A stretch of DNA of 5,498 nucleotides, taken from assembly GCA_031285815.1 (NCBI GenBank), contig JAITVM010000189.1, positions 1 through 5,498 on the forward strand, read 5' to 3'. The notes below the pieces were generated by a model, which worked only from the letters and a program-made list of their open reading frames with translations, searched no databases and was not told the origin of the DNA. The stretch comes from Clostridiales bacterium. GTDB taxonomy: Bacteria; Bacillota; Clostridia; Lachnospirales; JAITVM01. The stretch's first letter is position 1. Every line of letters starts with the position of its first letter. The translations under genes were made by a program, and so were the position numbers. Below, one piece after another: positions 1 through 5,498 of the stretch.

Positions 1-1293
1 TAATATTAAAACTAAAGCTTCTTGCCTTTCTATAGGCGCATCGATAAAAAAGTTCCCATTGGACCTGCCAATAGCCAGCCCCTCTTTATAGGCCGCCATA
101 ATATATGGGTACTCCGCCCGGTCTGGTGTAACATCCGGAAATATTACATTAATAATATTCACTTCTTCTTTTTTTCGGCTAGCCCCCGAAGCGGTTTTTT
201 TCTTTTCTTGCACTTCTATCGGAAGTTTTACTGCCTTTACAAGTGCCGTTACAAATTCGCCCCTTGTCATAGCTTGTTCGGGCTTATAAAATTGCCCGCC
301 ACCAGATAATATTTGCATAGCAAATAATTTTTTTATATCGCTTTCAGCAAAATGGCCTTTTAAATACTCCAGGTCTGGGGCTATAAGCTGTTCGAAGCTG
401 TTAAAGGTATTTACAGCCGCTTTGCCTGTACTTTCAACATCGTAAAACTGTTGCGGTTTTATAAAAATATCGTATAGCAGCCCCGATTGGTTTTGCATAA
501 CCTCCCTATAGTTCCCGCTAAAACTTATAGCCACCGGTTCGTTTTTTGAATACTGTAAAGTTTTGTTAACGGACACGCTTGGGCGCTCTTGGTATTGCAT
601 CTGCCACCCGTCAGTAAAGATACCTGTGTTGACCCTATGGGTTTCTGTATTTGACCAGGCTGATTCATACCCATAAATATCCCCTGAAGATTCTGCCGTA
701 ACCTTGCCATCTTCTGATAAATAAACTGCACGTTTTGACAAATTCCCTTTATAATATACAACACCCGGGGTATGGTCTTCTAAAATAGATACCCCAAAAA
801 ATGATTGTTTTGGTACAACTTCATAAACCGTTTCACCAACCGTTGCCTCTTCCTTCCATGTTTTAACCTCATAATCCTTAATGACCTGGTTGCCTACTTC
901 CCTATAGTTTACAGTGAAAACTATATTGCGTGTAAGGCTAGCTTCCGGGTTTGTTGTTTCGCTTGGCTCAATATCATAAGTTACCGTATAGGTCCCAACC
1001 GGCTCGCCTTCTTTTTTAGCCGAAGTTTTTATGCTTACCTGGCCTTCAAACTCAACCGGTTTGCCGCTCAAAAACAAAACTTCTTTGTAAGTCATAGTTT
1101 GGGCCGCATTTTTACTGGCCTTTTTTGATGATTCGGCAAGCAATATTTCTGTTGTTTTCGGGAGCCGCTTGCCTTCCGTTATCCCACCAAAAAAGCCCAT
1201 GTCCCCTAACTCAGCTTTTGCATCCGTATAGCTAGATAAAACAAATAGCAAAGACAATACTAAGCATGCCCCTTTGTAGGTTATATTTTTCAT
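1..1293 (-). CDS. Secreted SLH-domain surface protein, 3' end outside window
   Basis: The frame is open from an ATG at 1293 to base 1 (431 codons) with no stop, so the C-terminus lies outside the window. Residues 1-27 look like a signal peptide: Lys2 and Lys7, a hydrophobic core (LVLSLLFVL), and cleavage expected after the AKA at 25-27. Residues 28 to about 300 match no family I recognise. They are rich in Thr, Val, Tyr and Lys with alternating beta-like patterns, and the string NYREV occurs at 129-133 and 261-265. Two SLH modules follow: about 311-356 (ending MTRGEFVTALVKAV) and about 385-431 (starting FPDV, ending IERQEALVLIL). A Lys-rich linker at 361-379 separates them. SLH modules usually come in threes, so a third probably lies beyond base 1. 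Such modules hold proteins to pyruvylated secondary cell-wall polymers. The gene starts 12 bp after the upstream SLH gene and is probably co-transcribed with it. Secretion and anchoring are well supported; the role is unknown. Confidence 0.9.
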   Translation of the reverse strand, partial: MKNITYKGACLVLSLLFVLSSYTDAKAELGDMGFFGGITEGKRLPKTTEILLAESSKKASKNAAQTMTYKEVLFLSGKPVEFEGQVSIKTSAKKEGEPVGTYTVTYDIEPSETTNPEASLTRNIVFTVNYREVGNQVIKDYEVKTWKEEATVGETVYEVVPKQSFFGVSILEDHTPGVVYYKGNLSKRAVYLSEDGKVTAESSGDIYGYESAWSNTETHRVNTGIFTDGWQMQYQERPSVSVNKTLQYSKNEPVAISFSGNYREVMQNQSGLLYDIFIKPQQFYDVESTGKAAVNTFNSFEQLIAPDLEYLKGHFAESDIKKLFAMQILSGGGQFYKPEQAMTRGEFVTALVKAVKLPIEVQEKKKTASGASRKKEEVNIINVIFPDVTPDRAEYPYIMAAYKEGLAIGRSNGNFFIDAPIERQEALVLIL

Positions 1294-1300
1294 TTGTTAT

Positions 1301-1306
1301 CCCCTT
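1301..1306 (-). promoter_or_regulatory. Ribosome binding site overlapping the upstream stop codon
   Basis: On the minus strand AAGGGG sits 7 bases before the ATG at 1293. Its first base lies in the TAA stop (1308-1306) of the 996-residue gene. This supports the 1293 start. It also suggests that ribosomes ending on the upstream gene could re-initiate here, coupling output of the two SLH proteins. Coupling is inferred from the spacing. Confidence 0.7.
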
Positions 1307-4296
1307 TATTTTTCAACTAAAATTATATACCCAGTTACATTCAAACTGTTATCGATATTTTCAGGCAAGCTGTCAGTCATAATTTTTATCTGGTTGCCTT
1401 TTTGTAAATCTTTTGCAAATATTATTTGGCTATTTTTAGCTATTGCAGAGTTGGCTGGGATAGTAACTGTAGCAGTATTGTCCTTCCTGCTTATCGGTTG
1501 CCACTTCCCGGTACCATTATCGTAATAGGTAGCATCTTTTATTTTAAGCTCGTTGCCATTAACCTCATAAATTTCGCCGCGTACCCCGGCTTGTGCATAT
1601 GGGCTGTCAATAATATGGGTAGCCTTCGACCCATCTACTATTACATTAAATACTTTATCTACAACCGAATTTTCAGTATAATCCATAAATTCTTCCAGGC
1701 TAACAAAGCCGCCACCATTTATAAATAAAGTATTATAGTCTATTGCAAAATCGCGGTTTATAGGCGAATATGACCACTCCATTTCGTCTAGCACGGCAAT
1801 GGACTGTACCCGGAAACTATTGCCTTCATCGACGCTATTAACCCTTGCCCTCACAAACATAGATTTTATGTTTTCAGCAATTTTTGTTATATCAACAACA
1901 GCCGCCTGCAGGCCATCATTAACCGCAATTGAAGCAAAATCGCCAGAGGAAATATCACCAGCTGTAACAAGGCGCCCTTCTTTAACTACAATAGTCCCAT
2001 TATCAGTTTTAATAAAATCATTAGTGCTCAGAACTTTAAATGACCCATCTGCATTTACGGCAACGATAGTATCTTTAGGCAAAAGCGAATCCCTTCCGCC
2101 CCTAAATGTTACTTTTTTCACTTTTTCGCCGGTATAATTATTTTCAAGCGCTATATAAACCTCACCTGGTGAACGTTTTAAATACTTCAAAGCATAGTCT
2201 ACGGAAACCCGTTCGCCATTATAGTAGTATTCCGCATTTTTGTCCAAAAGGTTTAACTGGTTTAGCTGGCTGTAGTTTGCCCAGCCTGTTTGTGTCAGCT
2301 CTTGTGGGTTCTGTATTTGCAGCTTATTTTGTATTGCATTGACCCCAGCCAGCTGGCCCTTTATAATAGTAGTAATAAAATGCTCGTTGCCCTCAATAAC
2401 AACTTCTTTTGCAGATTCGATAACATATCCCGGCTGGATAATAGCCTGGTTCACAAGTATTTTTACATAGTCGCCAACCACAATATCGCCAGTGCTTTTT
2501 ATTTGCCCATCCCCTGACACAAATATATCTTTAGCCAGGTCAAACCAAACGGTTTGTTTATCATCATACTCTACAAGCATGCTATAATAGTCTATATTAT
2601 CAGTATATTTTAATACCTTTCCGGTTTTCATTATATAGTTTACTGCCGCAGAAATTGATTCTATTGTTTCCGGGTTTTCTTTAGAGGGCCTTATGAAAAC
2701 AATATCACCCGGCTCTATTTCCGATATTTCACTGTCCAAGGGGTCATACCTAAAATCCGGGAAAACCTCATCATAATACCCAATATCGCCACCCATGTCA
2801 TAATAATTCTGTTTCTCCACTTTCATATCCCCAGAATTATAATACATAGTTTTCTCTGCCCCTGAATTATCTATATAAGAAATATAACCAAAGCTGTGGT
2901 TATTCTCTGTTACAATCCCGCGCCCTTCATATATAATTGTGTCTTGCCCAATTAATTTTAATTCACGGGCAATGTTATTCCAAAGCGTCAATTGAAATTT
3001 ACTTCCCAAAGGCAAGGTGCTTATATCAACTTTTTTCTGTCCAAGGAAAATATATTTTACATCCCCTTGGGTATCCAGCAGCCCTTTTGAAAGGTTAAAT
3101 ATATAAATTTTATTATTGTCGGCTACCATTGTTACTTGGCCCGCATCTATATCAATCGCTGTCATTTTCCCTGTAAAATAAGTATCTGTTGCTGGTTTGC
3201 CAACATTGGCATATAAAACACGGTTTGTAGCTGATTCAACCAAAAATTCTACCGTATCGCCTTCCTTAAGCGACCCCAGCCCAACAACGCTTCCGCCTTT
3301 ATACACAACTGTGTCCATATAAGCCGCTTGTGGCGATGAGCTTTGCTGCATCTGAAACTGGATTATGCTTACAGAGCCATCAGCCATGCGTAAATAAATA
3401 TCGCGGTTTAAATTGTAGGCCCCGCTTTGTGACGCCTGCACATCTTTAATCCCGGCAACAGCGCCATTTAAACGTAAAATCCCAAGGGTCTTAAAATAAA
3501 CCGAATCTAAATTCCTTAAAACCTGCGCCATTTCTGCCCTGGTTATCGCGCCTTGTGGGTTAAAATTAGAATTTCCGCCAGCCATAATATTGTGGGATAC
3601 CACCGCTTCAACAGCTTCTACCCTATCCACACTTATTTCTTGGTAATCACTAAACGCCAATATGCTTTGGACAGTATTGCTAACATTAAACGAGCCTGGG
3701 TTTATTATAGAAAGCCCACGGTAAATAAAATCCGCAACATCCTCGCGTTTAGCCTGGGCTGTACGGGAAAAGCCCGCTTCCGGGCCTAAAGGCTCCTGGC
3801 CAGCAGCTGTTGCCTCTGCGAATTGCTGGTCTGTTATAAGCCCAATTTGCCGGGCGACTTCTAAATACCCAGTAGACCATTCTGTTAATAGCCCAGCCCC
3901 TTCCGGGGCAAGCGCTTCCATACCAATAGCGGCATCTTGCGCCATCCGCTCCATCCCTAAAGCACGTACCACATATGCAAGCGCCTCTTGGTTAGTTACT
4001 ATCCCATTAGGGTTAAAATTATTATCATAGCCCTTAACTAAATTTAATGCCCCTGCTTGTATTATGCTTTCTTTTGCCCAGTGGTTGCCCAAATCCCTAA
4101 AATTCAAATTATCAATTAATTCCTGCCCATCGCTGCGCCCGTAATAAGTATCCACAACCGGGTCTTTGTAAATCGTTTCATCAACCTGTGCATATAAAGT
4201 ATCTGCCAGCATCAATAGTGACAATATAAAAGCACTGGTTTTTTTTATATAGGCAAAACCACAATATACCTTATCTATAGAAACTTTTTTTCTCAT
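1306..4296 (-). CDS. Secreted S-layer homology protein with long beta-repeat region
   Basis: This is a complete 996-residue protein, probably a cell-surface or S-layer component. Residues 1-36 resemble a signal peptide with a long basic n-region (MRKK, then KK at 18-19), a hydrophobic core (AFILSLLML) and likely cleavage after LYA at 34-36. Three SLH modules follow. The first is about 66-114 (FRDLGNHWAKE, ending TNQEALAYVVRALG). The second is about 136-197, degenerate, with an Ala/Glu/Gly-rich enlarged loop and KRED where the TRAE-type motif is expected. The third is about 214-263, with the canonical ITRAEMAQVLRNL. SLH trimers bind secondary cell-wall polymer non-covalently. Residues 272-996 look like about eight divergent beta-rich repeats. 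I see no catalytic motif, LPXTG sorting signal or C-terminal membrane segment. The ATG at 4296 is chosen because GGAGGG stands 6 bases before it. It is the first gene of a two-gene SLH unit behind its own candidate promoter. Frame, export and SLH anchoring are firm; the function of the large C-terminal region is unknown. Confidence 0.95.
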   Translation of the reverse strand: MRKKVSIDKVYCGFAYIKKTSAFILSLLMLADTLYAQVDETIYKDPVVDTYYGRSDGQELIDNLNFRDLGNHWAKESIIQAGALNLVKGYDNNFNPNGIVTNQEALAYVVRALGMERMAQDAAIGMEALAPEGAGLLTEWSTGYLEVARQIGLITDQQFAEATAAGQEPLGPEAGFSRTAQAKREDVADFIYRGLSIINPGSFNVSNTVQSILAFSDYQEISVDRVEAVEAVVSHNIMAGGNSNFNPQGAITRAEMAQVLRNLDSVYFKTLGILRLNGAVAGIKDVQASQSGAYNLNRDIYLRMADGSVSIIQFQMQQSSSPQAAYMDTVVYKGGSVVGLGSLKEGDTVEFLVESATNRVLYANVGKPATDTYFTGKMTAIDIDAGQVTMVADNNKIYIFNLSKGLLDTQGDVKYIFLGQKKVDISTLPLGSKFQLTLWNNIARELKLIGQDTIIYEGRGIVTENNHSFGYISYIDNSGAEKTMYYNSGDMKVEKQNYYDMGGDIGYYDEVFPDFRYDPLDSEISEIEPGDIVFIRPSKENPETIESISAAVNYIMKTGKVLKYTDNIDYYSMLVEYDDKQTVWFDLAKDIFVSGDGQIKSTGDIVVGDYVKILVNQAIIQPGYVIESAKEVVIEGNEHFITTIIKGQLAGVNAIQNKLQIQNPQELTQTGWANYSQLNQLNLLDKNAEYYYNGERVSVDYALKYLKRSPGEVYIALENNYTGEKVKKVTFRGGRDSLLPKDTIVAVNADGSFKVLSTNDFIKTDNGTIVVKEGRLVTAGDISSGDFASIAVNDGLQAAVVDITKIAENIKSMFVRARVNSVDEGNSFRVQSIAVLDEMEWSYSPINRDFAIDYNTLFINGGGFVSLEEFMDYTENSVVDKVFNVIVDGSKATHIIDSPYAQAGVRGEIYEVNGNELKIKDATYYDNGTGKWQPISRKDNTATVTIPANSAIAKNSQIIFAKDLQKGNQIKIMTDSLPENIDNSLNVTGYIILVEK
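1309..3483 (-). other. Divergent tandem beta-rich repeats in the 996-residue SLH protein
   Basis: By eye, residues 272-996 divide into about eight units of 70-100 residues. Each tends to open with a G-x-V/I strand: NGAVAGI at 277, TGKMTAI at 375, GRGIVTE at 458, TGKVLKY at 558, KGQLAGV at 646, RARVNSV at 816 and RGEIYEV at 906. The sixth unit, near 741, opens less clearly with KDTIVAVN. Most units carry a later Gly-Asp turn leading into a strand, such as EGDTVEFLV (345), PGDIVFIRP (529), VGDYVKILV (607) and SGDFASIAV (784). Many then close with a strand rich in Ala, Val and Ile. This resembles small beta-barrel or beta-sandwich modules in a chain, as in other SLH surface proteins. Identity between units is low and the boundaries are approximate. 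Confidence 0.5.
3508..4101 (-). other. Three-module SLH cell-wall anchor of the 996-residue protein
   Basis: This stretch encodes residues 66-263. Modules one and three show the usual SLH layout: F-x-D, an aromatic or hydrophobic helix, G-x-x-x-G with an F-N-P turn (NFNPNG, NFNPQG), then a T/R-x-E helix. The motif that contributes to ligand binding in characterised SLH trimers reads TNQE in the first module, KRED in the second and TRAE in the third. Only the third is canonical. The second is recognised by position, by YLEVARQIGLI and by the KRED helix; its middle loop is longer than usual. Confidence 0.8.
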
Positions 4297-4302
4297 CTTT
4301 TG

Positions 4303-4308
4303 CCCTCC
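4303..4308 (-). promoter_or_regulatory. Ribosome binding site for the 996-residue SLH gene
   Basis: On the minus strand GGAGGG lies 6 bases before the ATG at 4296, a strong match to the Shine-Dalgarno consensus at good spacing. It fixes the start codon and explains the rather long n-region of the signal peptide. Confidence 0.8.
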
Positions 4309-4324
4309 GGGGTTTCCCTTATGT

Positions 4325-4349
4325 ATAGTTAATAGCGCCTATTATCTAT
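4325..4349. repeat. Imperfect 25-bp palindrome over the SLH operon promoter
   Basis: Arms TAATAG (4330-4335) and CTATTA (4339-4344) flank a CGC centre. After one mismatch (4329/4345) the pairing resumes with ATAG (4325-4328) against CTAT (4346-4349). Ten of eleven arm positions pair. The element covers the candidate -10 box (4341-4346) and the expected transcription start near 4334. It could be a repressor operator or a small hairpin at the 5' end of the transcript. No run of T follows the minus-strand copy, so a terminator is unlikely. Confidence 0.5.
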
Positions 4350-4369
4350 GTAATTTATGTTTCGGACAA
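4341..4369 (-). promoter_or_regulatory. Candidate sigma-A promoter of the two-gene SLH unit
   Basis: On the minus strand TTGTCC (4369-4364, four of six matches to TTGACA) and GATAAT (4346-4341, five of six to TATAAT) are separated by 17 bp. Transcription would start near 4334 and give a leader of about 38 bases before the ATG at 4296. The position just after the hsdS terminator fits. The region is AT-rich, so chance matches are possible. A second -10-like box, TATACA, lies closer to the gene but lacks a good -35. Confidence 0.5.
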
Positions 4370-4422
4370 AATTAGACATTTGATTAGGGGATATTTAACA
4401 TGTTATATTTATGTATATAAAA

Positions 4423-4457
4423 TAGGCCTGACAGGTAAAAAAATACCCCATCAGGCC
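4423..4457 (-). terminator. Probable Rho-independent terminator after hsdS
   Basis: Ten bases after the hsdS stop codon a hairpin forms. The outer stem GGCCTGA (4457-4451 on the minus strand) pairs perfectly with TCAGGCC (4431-4425). An inner stem GGGTA (4448-4444) pairs with TACCT (4437-4433), with one G-T pair and a T-rich loop. The minus-strand sequence just after it is TATTTTATAT, an imperfect U-tract. The plus-strand side lacks a T run, so the terminator acts on leftward transcription. It separates hsdS from the SLH genes. Confidence 0.7.
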
Positions 4458-4467
4458 CACGCAATTA

Positions 4468-5498
4468 TTATAACCCCTCCATAAAAGAAAATAACTTGTC
4501 ACGATAGTACACATATTGTTCACGCCGCAAACGTGCCTCATAAGGCAATATGATATTTGCGAGGGAATCAAACTTCTCAAGGCAGCTTATAATTTTAACC
4601 TGTTCATCAAGTTTGGGGACAGGGATTTTAAGTTTATGAAGCTTGCTGGCCCTAACCCCTTTCACTTGCCCACCGGTTGCCGATTGCAATAATTTGTTTT
4701 GAAAACCTCCTGATAAAAGGGCATACTTTAAAAATGTGTTATCTATAATTTGTGCGCCGCCCCTATACTTAATTACACGCTGGCCCAAGGCTACGCCTTC
4801 CCTATCTATTTGGGCGACATTGCCACATGGCGCTTCCGTAGTAATTACGACATCACCTTTTTTAGGGTGCCCACGCCTCATAACAATTCCATAATCCTCA
4901 GGCCGGATATACTCTTTTGAGGTTTCATAGTCAATATAGCCTTTTTTAATGTTTTTAGCAGTAATTAAAAATACCCCGCTGCTTACCTTCTTTGGCGTCC
5001 TGCCACGGTAGTCAACATGGCTGCATACTTCACCTAATTCATGGTGCCCGGTATCAACCCCGGAATTCACGAGGGTGTCGCAATAATACCCGAATTGTTT
5101 TTTCCTGGCTTCAATTTCCACATCAAGCTTTTCTATCAGCCCACAAAAACTATCCAACATATAAATAATTTCCCGCTGTGCTTTGATTGGCGGCAGCGGG
5201 ATCCGTATCGGCGCGATGTCCGAAGCATAGATATGCGGGGTGCCGCCGCCACGCTTCCTCGAGTGTATAATATTTTGCTTGCTTTTTAAAAAATAGTACA
5301 AATACTTTGGCAGCGCCTTTTCATTTGGTTCAGCTGTAAACGCATCTGAAACATATATTGGCCCGTCCCAATACATTACAAAGCCTGCATAGCAGCCGCT
5401 CGAAGAAATAGTGACGTTTTCGCCGGCCCGGTTATATTCATTGCAATAAAATGCCGGTTTTTGCCCACCAGCTACAACCGGTATGCTGCCTGGTTCCA
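4468..5498 (-). CDS. hsdS: Type I restriction-modification specificity subunit HsdS, 5' partial
   Basis: HsdS chooses the bipartite DNA target for the HsdM methylase and HsdR nuclease. The frame is open to the window edge, giving 342 residues plus a stop; a full HsdS is usually about 400 residues, so some 60 or more are missing. The numbers below count visible residues. Residues 1-97 are the end of the first target recognition domain, with PVVAGGQKPAFYCNEYNR and ENVTISSSGCYAGFV, both hallmarks of the family. Residues 98-143 (IRIPLPPIKAQREI onward) form the central conserved helix. The second recognition domain is 151-288, with VDYRGRTPKK at 161-170, GDVVITTEAPCGNVAQID at 214-231 and LGQRVI at 237-242. 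Residues 289-336 (LKIPVPKLDEQVKII, then YYRDKLF) are the second conserved helix, matching the first and giving HsdS its pseudo-symmetry. An internal Met at 5376 is not the start, because conserved sequence continues upstream of it. hsdM and hsdR are not in the window and may lie beyond 5498. Confidence 0.93.
   Translation of the reverse strand, partial: EPGSIPVVAGGQKPAFYCNEYNRAGENVTISSSGCYAGFVMYWDGPIYVSDAFTAEPNEKALPKYLYYFLKSKQNIIHSRKRGGGTPHIYASDIAPIRIPLPPIKAQREIIYMLDSFCGLIEKLDVEIEARKKQFGYYCDTLVNSGVDTGHHELGEVCSHVDYRGRTPKKVSSGVFLITAKNIKKGYIDYETSKEYIRPEDYGIVMRRGHPKKGDVVITTEAPCGNVAQIDREGVALGQRVIKYRGGAQIIDNTFLKYALLSGGFQNKLLQSATGGQVKGVRASKLHKLKIPVPKLDEQVKIISCLEKFDSLANIILPYEARLRREQYVYYRDKLFSFMEGL

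Noticed and set aside
525..764. Minus-strand 79-residue frame
   Set aside because: It overlaps the SLH protein gene at 1-1293 in another frame and has no domain or credible start.
22..2517. Plus-strand open frames at 22-309, 805-1128, 1426-1728, 1799-2137, 2106-2342 and 2290-2517
   Set aside because: All lie antisense to long minus-strand frames with clear signal peptides and SLH domains. Their products are low-complexity and lack good ribosome sites or recognisable domains.
3553..3789. Plus-strand 78-residue frame
   Set aside because: It is antisense to the SLH modules of the 996-residue protein, with no supporting features.
4396..4405. Perfect 10-bp palindrome TAACATGTTA
   Set aside because: It is short, AT-rich and upstream of the candidate -35. 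A chance occurrence in such sequence is likely, and nothing else marks it as a site.
4395..4580. Minus-strand 61-residue frame crossing the hsdS end and terminator
   Set aside because: It runs through the terminator hairpin and overlaps the conserved hsdS C-terminus in another frame.
5041..5289. Plus-strand 82-residue frame
   Set aside because: It is antisense to the conserved central region of hsdS.
5374..5376. ATG at 5376 as the start of hsdS
   Set aside because: The same frame continues upstream with typical HsdS sequence (PVVAGGQKPAFYCNEYNR and ENVTISSSGCYAGFV), so the gene is cut by the window edge instead.

Overview
The window carries three genes, all on the minus strand, and two of them run off the ends. 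Base composition is fairly low in GC (about 40% by eye). The genes have purine-rich Shine-Dalgarno sites, frequent ATA and AAA codons, and two secreted S-layer homology (SLH) proteins. This fits a Gram-positive-lineage anaerobe of the Bacillota, most likely Clostridia. The sequence alone does not support a genus.

Reading in the direction of transcription (high to low coordinates): 5498-4468 is the 3' part of hsdS, the DNA-recognition subunit of a type I restriction-modification system. It ends at a long hairpin that probably terminates transcription (about 4423-4457). The 171-bp gap that follows holds this terminator, a candidate sigma-A promoter (4341-4369) and an imperfect 25-bp palindrome (4325-4349) lying over the -10 box and the predicted transcription start. 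Next is a 996-residue secreted protein (4296-1306) with a signal peptide, three N-terminal SLH modules and about 700 residues of what look like divergent tandem beta-rich repeats. Twelve bases downstream, with its Shine-Dalgarno site touching the previous stop codon, a second secreted protein starts at 1293 and stays open through base 1. It has a signal peptide, about 270 residues of unrecognised beta-rich sequence, and then SLH modules towards the C-terminal side.

The two SLH genes therefore look like one co-transcribed, probably translationally coupled unit. It would make two cell-surface proteins held non-covalently to a secondary cell-wall polymer, with the anchor at opposite ends of the two chains. 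The restriction gene is separated from them by the terminator and is probably only a neighbour. No RNA genes, CRISPR arrays, insertion sequences or origins were seen, and no plus-strand gene is supported. The most interesting material is the repeat architecture of the 996-residue protein, the unrecognised domain of its partner, and the palindrome over their shared promoter.
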